35,690 bases of DNA from Paracoccaceae bacterium. Its GTDB lineage: Bacteria > Pseudomonadota > Alphaproteobacteria > Rhodobacterales > Rhodobacteraceae. Of this stretch, positions 25,540 to 33,066 are shown piece by piece. The notes under the pieces were generated by a model that worked only from the letters and a program-made list of their open reading frames with translations, was not told the origin of the DNA and made no database searches. The translations under genes were made by a program, and so were the position numbers. Numbering within the stretch: position 1 is the stretch's first letter; every line of letters begins with the position of its first letter. The stretch lies in the NCBI GenBank assembly GCA_902606585.1, contig CACLGX010000017.1, forward strand, positions 1 to 35,690, read 5' to 3'.

Positions 25540-26379
25540 TCATACTAAAATATTGGGCCAAATTTTTGAGGCGTTTTTGAATAAGAATTTTTCCAAAATT
25601 TCCGGGTTAAGGTTCAAGTCAAATACTGCCTGAGTAATTTTTTCATAATCCATCATGGGGTAACCAGTTCCAAATAAGACCTTATCTCTACCGTGGCCTT
25701 TAAGAAATCTTAAAACTGGTTCTGGAAAAAATTTTGGGTGATGGCCAGATGTATCAATATAAAGATTTTGATGCTTCCAGGAAAGTGCCACCAATTCTTC
25801 GCTCCAAGGATATCCAGCATGACCTGCCACGATTACCAATTCAGGAAAATATAAGGCTATATCGTCAAGGCTCCCTGGACGGCCAGTTTCATTACTTAGA
25901 TTAACAGCTGTGTGTCCAGTAAGAATAAGAGCTGGTACATTTAGCTCCACACACTCAGCGTACAAAGGAAAAAAAGATGCATGGTTTGGTGGAAGTCCAT
26001 ATAAAAATGGCAAAAATTTCACAGCAATACAGCCCAAATCATTTACAGCGCAACGAAGCTGTCTGATTGCTTCCATACCGTTGCGAGGATCTACAGAGGC
26101 ACATGGCGATATTAAATCCGAATCTTTTTTAGCCGTCTCGTAAACTTTAGCGTTGGTAACCTGAGCCTCATCACAAACTGTAGCAGATAAGATAATTTTA
26201 GTTATTTTTGCTTTTTTTGCCTCTTGGACTAATTTCTCCGAACTGAGCTTCATGCGGCCTTCAATACCCAGCTTTTCATATAAATCCTTCAACCTAGGAT
26301 ACTGTTTAAAAAAATTGTTGTCCCACCAGTTAGCCCATACATCAATTATGGGTCCATTATAGCTTTGGAACTCAGACAT
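25540..26379 (-). CDS. Amidohydrolase-2 family TIM-barrel protein with altered metal site
   Basis: This 279-residue protein is of the ACMSD-like (Amidohydro_2) type. It retains two expected histidines, His156 (TGHTAVN) and His187 (AGHAGYPW). The N-terminal HxH is replaced by W15-A-N17 (DVWANW), and the late aspartate of FGSDYP is Gly239 (FGTGYP). The zinc site may therefore be incomplete, although family members without HxH are known. It could be a lactonase, a decarboxylase or a non-metal-dependent homologue. It is the first gene of the minus-strand operon with the CoA-transferase and SDR and diverges from the SnoaL-like gene across the region that holds motif copy 2. Confidence 0.75.
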   Translation of the reverse strand: MSEFQSYNGPIIDVWANWWDNNFFKQYPRLKDLYEKLGIEGRMKLSSEKLVQEAKKAKITKIILSATVCDEAQVTNAKVYETAKKDSDLISPCASVDPRNGMEAIRQLRCAVNDLGCIAVKFLPFLYGLPPNHASFFPLYAECVELNVPALILTGHTAVNLSNETGRPGSLDDIALYFPELVIVAGHAGYPWSEELVALSWKHQNLYIDTSGHHPKFFPEPVLRFLKGHGRDKVLFGTGYPMMDYEKITQAVFDLNLNPEILEKFLFKNASKIWPNILV

Positions 26380-26514
26380 TTTACCCTACATTTTAAAATT
26401 AGGTTAATAGATTTGGAGTAATAAAAATATTTTAACTTTAGTGAGGTTAAGAAGCAGCAAGGTCATCGTCAACCCTTTTAGAGTTTATCATAATAACGAA
26501 AATATGGAGGAATA
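26380..26514. promoter_or_regulatory. Divergent promoter region with shared operator candidate
   Basis: This 135-bp gap lies between the amidohydrolase operon (-) and the SnoaL-like gene (+). On the plus strand TCGTCA (26466-26471), a 17-bp spacer and CATAAT (26489-26494) form a weak promoter whose -35 overlaps the end of motif copy 2. On the minus strand TAAAAT (complement of 26429-26434) is a possible -10. A GGAGG ribosome-binding site lies at 26506-26510. Confidence 0.4.
26453..26469. repeat. Shared intergenic motif, copy 2
   Basis: AGCAGC-AAGGTCATCGT. It is identical to copy 1 (8991-9009) except that two bases are absent between AGCAGC and AAGG. It is the only other occurrence I found by eye on either strand. 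Confidence 0.5.
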
Positions 26515-26901
26515 ATGATTAAAAGCCCTAAGGATTTAGTTTTAAAATACTTCAAGGCCGTAGATGATCAGGATCTCAAATCTATTTTAGAGACCATGCA
26601 TCCAAATTGCTTATTCAGAGTTGAAACACATAGTATTCAATTAAATGGTCAAAAAGAAATTGAGCCAATGTTTCGCCGGCTTTGGCGAAATCATAAATCC
26701 GTAAAACATGAGAACTTTTATTTCATTGAAGATGGCCAGACTGGCTCTGTTGCCGTTCGGTTTAATGTAGTTAACTCTATGCACGATGGCAGTTTAGTTT
26801 TTAAATCAAATTGTAATTTTTTCACGCTAGATAAAAATTTATTTTCTGAAGTCCGCGTATACATGACCGGCGAAAACACTCTGGATAAGTCTGATAAGTA
26901 G
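26515..26901 (+). CDS. SnoaL/NTF2-like small protein
   Basis: This 128-residue protein matches the cone-shaped alpha+beta barrel family by pattern: an N-terminal helix (DLVLKYFKAVDDQDLKSILETM), HPNCLFRVE, the middle FRRLWRNHKSVKHE and a C-terminal beta sheet with FTLDKNLFSEVRVYM. Members include isomerases, dehydratases and accessory domains. No catalytic residues can be assigned. It has a strong GGAGG ribosome-binding site, stands alone on the plus strand and ends ten bases before the convergent racemase-like gene. Confidence 0.65.
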   Translation: MIKSPKDLVLKYFKAVDDQDLKSILETMHPNCLFRVETHSIQLNGQKEIEPMFRRLWRNHKSVKHENFYFIEDGQTGSVAVRFNVVNSMHDGSLVFKSNCNFFTLDKNLFSEVRVYMTGENTLDKSDK

Positions 26902-26911
26902 AAGTCAGTAA

Positions 26912-27691
26912 TTAATCATCAGCTTTTTTTGCTGCATCCATCATGGCTTCAAATAAGTGAAGTTTTGGAATTGAAGACTCAGGATAGGCAGTTTTACTAT
27001 GAGCTAGACCGGCGCCGATCATAGTTTCAGCCATCTTGTAAGTAAGTGGACCAGGATTGATTACTGGAACATTTAAATTTTTTTTCAAAAATGAGTGTGA
27101 CTGATGCATAGTTGTAGACCCTAGAATTATCACGTCTGCGCCATCCTCCTCGACCGCTGATTGCGCTGCGCCTAATAAAAGTGGGAAAATTTCTTCCTCT
27201 TTTCCAGCCAGCAGTGACTGATTGTCAGGATTAACATCTATGGATCTTATGGATGCGATATGATCTTTTATACCCAATCTTTTAATAGTCCTATTGTATA
27301 AATGAAACCAACTTTTCCACATGGTAACGATAGAGAACTTGTTACCCATCATCATGGCGCAAAGCATTGAAGTTTGGCCAGGACCTATTACAGGGATATC
27401 AAGACATGATCGTAAAGCTGAAACCCCAGAGTCACTCATTGTATCAACACAGACAGCTGAGAAACCCTCTTTCTGTGCTTTAATTCCAACTTCCAAAACC
27501 CCAATATCTGCCAGCACCATATCTGTTTCGCTTATATAATTTTTGGGTGCAGCCTTTGTTGAACGAAATTCGAACTTTACCTCAGAAGTCAATTTGACAG
27601 CCTTTAATTGATCACGCCTAGAATTCAGGTTTTCTTCAGACATTGGAAATGGAACTATTACAAGTATTTTAGCCATGGACTGTTCTGCCAT
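26912..27691 (-). CDS. Asp/Glu/hydantoin racemase-fold protein lacking canonical cysteines
   Basis: This 259-residue protein has the two-lobed racemase fold. The two catalytic cysteines of hydantoin/allantoin racemases fall in C(F/Y)(G/S)DPG and LGC(A/T)GM. Here they read DTMSDSG (Thr84) and LGSTTM (Ser192). Cys81 lies three residues before the first site, and Cys96 is further on. The lobe linking motif DIPVIGPGQTS is intact. It may have a different mechanism (decarboxylase or isomerase relatives of this superfamily exist) or use Cys81. An alternative start is the ATG at 27676, and neither start has a good ribosome-binding site. It diverges from the PrpD3 gene. Confidence 0.78.
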   Translation of the reverse strand: MAEQSMAKILVIVPFPMSEENLNSRRDQLKAVKLTSEVKFEFRSTKAAPKNYISETDMVLADIGVLEVGIKAQKEGFSAVCVDTMSDSGVSALRSCLDIPVIGPGQTSMLCAMMMGNKFSIVTMWKSWFHLYNRTIKRLGIKDHIASIRSIDVNPDNQSLLAGKEEEIFPLLLGAAQSAVEEDGADVIILGSTTMHQSHSFLKKNLNVPVINPGPLTYKMAETMIGAGLAHSKTAYPESSIPKLHLFEAMMDAAKKADD

Positions 27692-27745
27692 TTTTTAAAA
27701 TTAAATTCTTCAATAAAACTATATTTTTTGGTGTTCTTTGTTCAA

Positions 27746-27762
27746 GAAAAATTACATTTTTC
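27746..27762. promoter_or_regulatory. 7-3-7 dyad, possible operator
   Basis: Two perfect seven-base arms (GAAAAAT / ATTTTTC) are separated by TAC. The 10-bp centre-to-centre distance suits a dimeric helix-turn-helix protein. In such AT-rich sequence a chance dyad of this size is possible. Confidence 0.25.
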
Positions 27763-27820
27763 AAATTATTACCTTTATGTGAAAAATTAATTTAAAATCC
27801 AAGTTAACTTTTAACTTTTA

Positions 27821-27829
27821 TGCTATGAT
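27821..27829 (+). promoter_or_regulatory. Extended -10 promoter for PrpD3 and 8-oxoguanine deaminase
   Basis: TGC-TATGAT matches the TGn-TATAAT extended -10 consensus (5/6 in the hexamer), with a start site expected near 27836 and the gene ATG at 27863. No -35 is needed for extended -10 promoters, and none is seen. Confidence 0.45.
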
Positions 27830-27862
27830 TGTTTTTAGCGCTCTATACCAATGGAAAAATAA

Positions 27863-29194
27863 ATGGCGTCTGCTTTAAATACTTTCGCTGAACTAATTTG
27901 TGACAGGCGGAAATACCCGATACCCGCCAATACTCTTGAGTATTCCCGGCTAGTTCTGGCTGACACTATAGCAGCTATAGTAGGAGGCATGGCAGAACCG
28001 GAGATGCAAAAATTAGTAAATACTGATTTGCAGCCAGGAAAGATAAGTATCTTGGGAACAAATCTTAAGTCAGATTATCTCAGTGCTGCTTTTCTAACTG
28101 GAACAGCTGGGACATTTCTTGAGATGGATGAGGGGAGCCAATTTGCCCGAGGCCATCCAGCAATCCATGTTGCACCTGCATTATTAGCGATGTCACAAAA
28201 AATAAAAGTGAGTTATCAAGAATTTTTAGAAGCATTCATAATTGGCTACGATGTAGCTGCTAGGATTGGTCTTGCAAGCAATCTTAATAATAGTATGCAT
28301 CCACATGGAACTTGGGGAGTTCTTGGCGCTGCCGCTGCAACAGCAGCCTTGCTAAAGCTAGAAAAAGAAAAATCTAAAGAAATTCTGAACATTGCGTCCA
28401 GCCTTACATTAGCAACTAGTAGAAAAACTATGCTTGAAGGGGGTACAGTTCGAAACGCATATGCAGGTGTATCTAATCAAATGGCCTTAATGTCCCACAG
28501 ATTATTGAATGCTGGGATCTGTGGTGAAATTGATGGCATAAAATCTGTTTTTGGCTCGGTTGTTTCAACAGATTTGGATGAGGTAAAAGCATGTGAAGAA
28601 GTTGGTGATAGATTTGAAATAAATCGAAATTATTTCAAGCTATATTCTTGTTGTCGTTATAATCATGCTGCTTTAGATTGTCTTTGGTACCTTTTAGATA
28701 ACCATGCTGAACTAAAAAATTTTCAAAAAATTGAATCAATAGCTGTTGAAAGTTATTCATTGGCTGCCGAGCTAAATGACAAAAATCCTAAAAATACTCT
28801 GGCTGCAAAATTTTCTCTCCCTTTTGCAATAGCAACCACGCTAGCCAATAGATCTTCAGGTGTGAATGATTTTTCAAATGAAGCAATTTCAAACAAGAAA
28901 ATAATTTCACTTTGCCAAAAAGTTTCTGTAATTGAAAACCCTGAATATACAGCTAAACTTCCAGACCTAAGACCAGCAAAAGTCGAAATAACCTTTTCCG
29001 ATGGAAAACGAATAGGGCATTCTGTAGAAACAAACAGAGGTGATTGGAAAGATCCTTACTCAGCTGCAGAAATTAAAGAGAAATTTCACTCATTGACTGG
29101 ACGAATTTGGGCGCAAAAAAAATGCGATTTAATTTACCAAAATATTATGTGCTCTGATTTAGATGATTTTAGTTATCTAAATTGGCTTAATTGA
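27863..29194 (+). CDS. MmgE/PrpD family protein 3 (cis-aconitate-decarboxylase-like group)
   Basis: This 443-residue family member is distinct from the two at 11914 and 17127. It has FLEMDEGSQFARGHPAIHVAPALLA (residues about 88-112), the HPHGTWGVLGAAAATA motif (the histidine conserved in this group), GGTVRNAYAGVSNQM (typical of the ACOD1/IDS-epimerase group) and a cysteine-rich YSCCRYNHAALD. It therefore retains the catalytic-type histidine that the other two lack. Expression is from an extended -10 promoter. It precedes the 8-oxoguanine deaminase by 16 bp, an unusual pairing. The substrate is unknown. If linked to purine breakdown it might act on an acyclic intermediate, but that is speculation. 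Confidence 0.82.
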   Translation: MASALNTFAELICDRRKYPIPANTLEYSRLVLADTIAAIVGGMAEPEMQKLVNTDLQPGKISILGTNLKSDYLSAAFLTGTAGTFLEMDEGSQFARGHPAIHVAPALLAMSQKIKVSYQEFLEAFIIGYDVAARIGLASNLNNSMHPHGTWGVLGAAAATAALLKLEKEKSKEILNIASSLTLATSRKTMLEGGTVRNAYAGVSNQMALMSHRLLNAGICGEIDGIKSVFGSVVSTDLDEVKACEEVGDRFEINRNYFKLYSCCRYNHAALDCLWYLLDNHAELKNFQKIESIAVESYSLAAELNDKNPKNTLAAKFSLPFAIATTLANRSSGVNDFSNEAISNKKIISLCQKVSVIENPEYTAKLPDLRPAKVEITFSDGKRIGHSVETNRGDWKDPYSAAEIKEKFHSLTGRIWAQKKCDLIYQNIMCSDLDDFSYLNWLN

Positions 29195-29210
29195 TCTGGA
29201 AGTTTAGTAC

Positions 29211-30590
29211 ATGTCAGACCAAACACTTCTTATAAAAAATGCTGATGTTTTATGTACAATGTCAGAGCCAGGGGAAAATGAAAGTAATATTAAAAGCGAA
29301 ATTAACGGTGGAGGGCTTTTTGCGCGTAATGGTATTATTGAAACAGTTGGGGAAAGTAGCTGTCTGCCCCAAATAGCAGATACAATCATTGACATGAAGG
29401 GACATGTTGTAATTCCAGGAATGGTTAACACCCATCATCATCTGTTCCAAAACTTAACACGCGCGGTACCTGCAGCACAAAACTCAGAACTTTTTGGCTG
29501 GCTGAAAACACTGTATCCTATTTGGAGTAATATTGGGCCAGAGCATGTTTACTGGTCAACCGCTTTGGGCCTGGCTGAACTTGCTTTAAGTGGATGCACA
29601 ACATCTTCTGACCATCTATATATTTATCCCAATGGTGCAAAATTAGATGACTCTTTATCTGCAGCATCAGACATTGGCGTCAGGTTCCATGGAACAAGAG
29701 GATCTATGAGTATAGGAGAGTCGCAGGGCGGACTGCCACCCGATAGTCTGACGGAAAAAGAGTCTTTTATCCTGTCTGAAAGTCAGAGACTTATTGAAAC
29801 TTATAATGATAGCGATCGTTATGCTATGCAGCGAGTTGCTTTAGCGCCCTGCTCTCCTTTCTCAGTGAGTATAGATTTGATGCGAGAAAGCGCAGCGATG
29901 GCACGTTCTTATGGAGTGGGTTTGCACACTCATCTCGCCGAAAATACCGAAGATATTGAATATGGTCTGCAGCAGTTTGGAATGCGGCCAGGTGAATATG
30001 TTGAAGCAGTGGGATGGACAGGAGATGACGTCTGGCATGCACACTGCGTTCAATTAAATTCAGAAGAAATTAATTTGTTTGCAAAAACAGGGACAGGCAT
30101 TGCTCATTGCCCTTGCTCTAATATGAGGCTTGCAAGTGGTATAGCACCAGTCAGGCAAATGCTTGATACTGGTGTAAAAGTTGGACTTGGGGTTGATGGT
30201 TCGGCATCTAATGACAGTGGAAACATGCTAAATGAAGCGCGTCAAACTATGCTTTTGCAAAGAGTAAACTCCCAAGCCAGTACTATGACCGCAAGAGAGG
30301 CTTTGAGAGTTGCAACCAAAGGTGGTGCATCCGTTCTTAATAGAGATGATATCGGCATGCTTGTACCAGGTTATGCAGCAGATATTACTGCTTTTAAGAG
30401 AGGCAATGTGGATTTTTCAGGTAGTGACTGGGATCCTGTTGCCTCACTGGTCTTTTGTGGTCCAAGCAAAGCTAATTATACTATAATAAATGGAAAAATA
30501 GTCGTTAGCGAAGGGCAATTAACCTCTATTCCTATTGAGAAACTTATTCAAGAACATAGTAAATTATCCCGAGATTTAATTAATATCTGA
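29211..30590 (+). CDS. 8-oxoguanine deaminase (amidohydrolase, ATZ/TRZ group)
   Basis: This 459-residue cytosolic metal-dependent deaminase converts 8-oxoguanine to urate and ammonia. Motifs: NTHHH (His75/His77, metal ligands), HTHLAENTED (His241, Glu244), the WHAHC strand (His276/His278), and GVDGSASNDSGNM (Asp329). The run ELFGWLKTLYPIW (93-105) and VNTHHHLFQNLTRA match the characterised 8-oxoguanine deaminases rather than the related atrazine-pathway enzymes. It would feed urate into PuuD of the neighbouring operon. A GGAAG ribosome-binding site precedes the ATG. Its 3' end overlaps the convergent allA gene by 15 bp. The alternative, hydroxyatrazine-type hydrolase, is less likely in this context. 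Confidence 0.82.
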   Translation: MSDQTLLIKNADVLCTMSEPGENESNIKSEINGGGLFARNGIIETVGESSCLPQIADTIIDMKGHVVIPGMVNTHHHLFQNLTRAVPAAQNSELFGWLKTLYPIWSNIGPEHVYWSTALGLAELALSGCTTSSDHLYIYPNGAKLDDSLSAASDIGVRFHGTRGSMSIGESQGGLPPDSLTEKESFILSESQRLIETYNDSDRYAMQRVALAPCSPFSVSIDLMRESAAMARSYGVGLHTHLAENTEDIEYGLQQFGMRPGEYVEAVGWTGDDVWHAHCVQLNSEEINLFAKTGTGIAHCPCSNMRLASGIAPVRQMLDTGVKVGLGVDGSASNDSGNMLNEARQTMLLQRVNSQASTMTAREALRVATKGGASVLNRDDIGMLVPGYAADITAFKRGNVDFSGSDWDPVASLVFCGPSKANYTIINGKIVVSEGQLTSIPIEKLIQEHSKLSRDLINI

Positions 30591-31118
30591 AACTGGATTT
30601 CTAATACTTTCCAAGTCTATTTTTAGGTCCATATTTTCAATAAAAAATTCATTTAAATTACAGCCACCACCCTGCCTATCAACAACCAAAAATTTTTGGC
30701 TCTCTTGTAGAACTAGTAATGGATGGTGCCAAGAACCTTTGAAGTAATTTACACCCTGATTGCCTTCTGCCAAAAAACATTCAGCTGTGCTTAAATCGGG
30801 CTCATTGCCTGAGCTATTTGACTTGCAAACCACGACTAACCAACCATGTTCGGATAAAGGAAAAAAGGCCTGTGAGCCTAAAGGGTGTCTTTCCATGACT
30901 TCCAACTTAATTGGATCAGGTCGCCGCCGGCCCTCGAAAATAGATATTATTGGTTCCCCATTTTCAGTTGCCACATCTATTGATGAGAGCGCGTTAAAAC
31001 GCGTAGTAGTTCCCTGATTGATCAATAATTTTTCAGCGTTTTTCAGCTCAATAACCTGACCATAAGGTGCAAAGTTGGATTTAGATAAAGGTTTGATTTC
31101 TAGATTATCTAAAGTCAT
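30576..31118 (-). CDS. allA: Ureidoglycolate lyase, AllA family
   Basis: This 180-residue cupin-fold enzyme cleaves ureidoglycolate to glyoxylate and urea. Family motifs: FAPYGQVIEL near the N-terminus, HPLGSQAFFPL, GWLVVVC and GVNYFKGSWHHPLLVL (with the conserved His pair). It is the last gene of the purine operon, three bases after the allantoicase gene. The urea released is the substrate for the urease encoded 23 kb away. Its stop region overlaps the convergent deaminase gene by 15 bp. Confidence 0.9.
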   Translation of the reverse strand: MTLDNLEIKPLSKSNFAPYGQVIELKNAEKLLINQGTTTRFNALSSIDVATENGEPIISIFEGRRRPDPIKLEVMERHPLGSQAFFPLSEHGWLVVVCKSNSSGNEPDLSTAECFLAEGNQGVNYFKGSWHHPLLVLQESQKFLVVDRQGGGCNLNEFFIENMDLKIDLESIRNPVSDIN

Positions 31119-31121
31119 CTT

Positions 31122-32120
31122 TTATACTGCTTTACCAAAAATCCTTAGTCTTGAAACACCCCCATCTGGATAAATATTCAACCTGATAGCATTTACAGGA
31201 CCGAAGTCGTTGGCGATTTCTTTTTTGAATTTATGGATGGCGTCGGCAGAAAGGCTTTGTTTAGGCATTAGCTCTTTCCAATTTTCTGCAGAATTTACAT
31301 CAAAACCTTTCTCGACTAGAGCGGCTTGGATACTACATTTATCGGGAAAGTTACCTTTAAAATGTGCGGTATCAATTTCTATTTCATCAACGAAACCTGA
31401 GGTGCCAAGTTGAACAACTATCCAGTCGTTTCCTGGCTCTCGTCGTCTGCGCGTCTCCCATCCATCTCCCATTGTCAAACCGCGGCCTTCAGATAGAAGA
31501 GCATTTACATCACCATAGTGCGCGTCATTATAACCTAAAATGCTTCCTCCTGAGCGAAGCGCAGATAGCTCAACGATATCATTTTTTTGATTTGCCCAAT
31601 CGCGCTGTACATCTCCAAATAACCGAAGCCTTGCTACCCCTCCATCTGGAAAAATATTTAACCTCACCAAATTTACTGTGCTTAAATATTTTGACTCCAA
31701 TAAATGGTGTGCATCAGGACCTAAACTAACTTGTTCAACAAGAGTGTGCCACTCAACTTTATTTATATCACCATCTAATGAATACCCCACCTCTACCATG
31801 GCTCCTGTTGGATAATTTCCAGTGAAGTGGGCAGTATTAATATCCACAAGTTTTATAACACCCGGTTCACCCAAACTAATGATGCACCAGTCGTGGCCTC
31901 CTTGACGACGCCTGCTAGACTCCCAGCCATCCATCCATTTTCCGTTATCATCAAATTTGTCCGGTACAAAAACTGGTATTGTATCTTGTAAAATTCTGGG
32001 AGCTGCAGCAAAAAAATCATCACTGACCGAATGAATTTTAGTGCCCATTCTAGGTGAAGCCAAATTGACCAATCCTAGACCATATCTTCTTGCTTCCGTT
32101 GGTGGTATCTCTATATCCAT
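31122..32120 (-). CDS. alc: Allantoicase
   Basis: This 332-residue enzyme hydrolyses allantoate to ureidoglycolate and urea. It shows the family's tandem duplication: the first repeat has DGWESSRRRQGGHDW and DINTAHFTGNYP (residues about 64-100), the second DGWETRRRREPGNDW and EIDTAHFKGNFP (about 220-255), and both end with a NIFPDGGVARLRLFG / NIYPDGGVSRLRIFG strand. Length and both repeats are complete. It follows puuE by 15 bp and precedes allA by three. The alternative enzyme, an allantoate amidohydrolase (AllC), is not present here, so nitrogen leaves as urea rather than ammonia at this step. Confidence 0.95.
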   Translation of the reverse strand: MDIEIPPTEARRYGLGLVNLASPRMGTKIHSVSDDFFAAAPRILQDTIPVFVPDKFDDNGKWMDGWESSRRRQGGHDWCIISLGEPGVIKLVDINTAHFTGNYPTGAMVEVGYSLDGDINKVEWHTLVEQVSLGPDAHHLLESKYLSTVNLVRLNIFPDGGVARLRLFGDVQRDWANQKNDIVELSALRSGGSILGYNDAHYGDVNALLSEGRGLTMGDGWETRRRREPGNDWIVVQLGTSGFVDEIEIDTAHFKGNFPDKCSIQAALVEKGFDVNSAENWKELMPKQSLSADAIHKFKKEIANDFGPVNAIRLNIYPDGGVSRLRIFGKAV

Positions 32121-32135
32121 AAAAAACCTTAATAA

Positions 32136-33059
32136 CTATTTACCATTCTCGAAACTTGGATGCGGAAATTTTTCAATCCAATGCTTAGCTATATCAATAC
32201 GCTTGGCTATCCAAACTTTTTCGTGTGAAAGTATATGATCTAAAAATTTGACGAGCCCCCTAAATCTTGCAGGACGCCCAACTATTCTACAATGCAAACC
32301 CAAGGACATCATTTTCGGGGATACGTCGCCTTCAGAATATAACGTATCAAATGCATCGATAAGATAATCAGAAAAGTGATCTGCTGTATTAAATCCTTGA
32401 GTGGTTGCAAATCTCATATCATTTGCATCAAGAGTATAGGGAACAATAAGATGAGGCTTTTTTACCTGCTTGCTCCAAAAAGGAAGATCATCTGAATAAT
32501 CATCTGCATCATAAATGAAACCACCTTCCTCTGAAACTAAATCACGTGTATTTTCACTTGTTCTACCCGTGTACCATCCTAGTGGACGCTCACCACAAAT
32601 GTCTTTGTGGATTTCGATTGCTTTCTTCATGTGGGCCATTTCTTCTGACTTTGGCATTCCATGATAATTAATCCACCTGTATCCGTGTGAAGCGATTTCA
32701 TGTCCATCTTTAAGTGCTTGTTCAATCACTGAAGGATTTCTTTGCATTGCCATTGCAACAGCAAACAAAGTTATGGGTACTTTTCTGGATCTGAATAAAT
32801 CTAAAATACGCCATACACCTGCCCTTGAGCCATATTCATAAATTGACTCCATGGACATATGCCGCGCACCTTCAAATGGGGCGGCACCAATTATTTCAGA
32901 TAAAAAAATTTCTGAGGCTGGATCACCATGCAAAATAGAATTTTCAGCACCTTCCTCATAATTTAAAACAAATTGAACGGCTATTTTCGAGCCATCTGGC
33001 CAAGTCGACTGTGGCCTTTTTTGACCATAACCAACCATATCTCGAGGATATTCGTTCAT
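32136..33059 (-). CDS. puuE: Allantoinase, PuuE type (polysaccharide-deacetylase fold)
   Basis: This 307-residue cofactor-independent allantoinase hydrolyses allantoin to allantoate. It carries the PuuE N-terminus PRDMVGYGQKRPQSTWPDG and the NodB-like core: LNYEEGAE, GSRAGVWRILDLF, HEIASHGYRWINY (catalytic-pocket His) and the WYTGRTSENTR segment. Length matches the characterised enzyme (about 308). It has no fused OHCU decarboxylase domain. It lies seven bases after puuD. It is unrelated to the dinuclear-zinc AllB enzymes. Confidence 0.95.
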   Translation of the reverse strand: MNEYPRDMVGYGQKRPQSTWPDGSKIAVQFVLNYEEGAENSILHGDPASEIFLSEIIGAAPFEGARHMSMESIYEYGSRAGVWRILDLFRSRKVPITLFAVAMAMQRNPSVIEQALKDGHEIASHGYRWINYHGMPKSEEMAHMKKAIEIHKDICGERPLGWYTGRTSENTRDLVSEEGGFIYDADDYSDDLPFWSKQVKKPHLIVPYTLDANDMRFATTQGFNTADHFSDYLIDAFDTLYSEGDVSPKMMSLGLHCRIVGRPARFRGLVKFLDHILSHEKVWIAKRIDIAKHWIEKFPHPSFENGK

Positions 33060-33066
33060 TTTTACC

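Larger units (their letters stand above)
27692..27862. promoter_or_regulatory. Divergent regulatory gap upstream of PrpD3
   Basis: This 171-bp, very AT-rich gap is the longest non-coding stretch in the window. It holds the dyad GAAAAAT-TAC-ATTTTTC (27746-27762, 7-bp arms) and an extended -10 element at 27821-27829 for the plus strand. No -10/-35 pair was found for the racemase-like gene. I see no small ORF or RNA gene in it. Confidence 0.35.

Noticed and set aside
31364-31729. Plus-strand ORF of 121 codons
   Set aside because: It is antisense to the allantoicase gene, whose repeats are fully conserved in the other frame.
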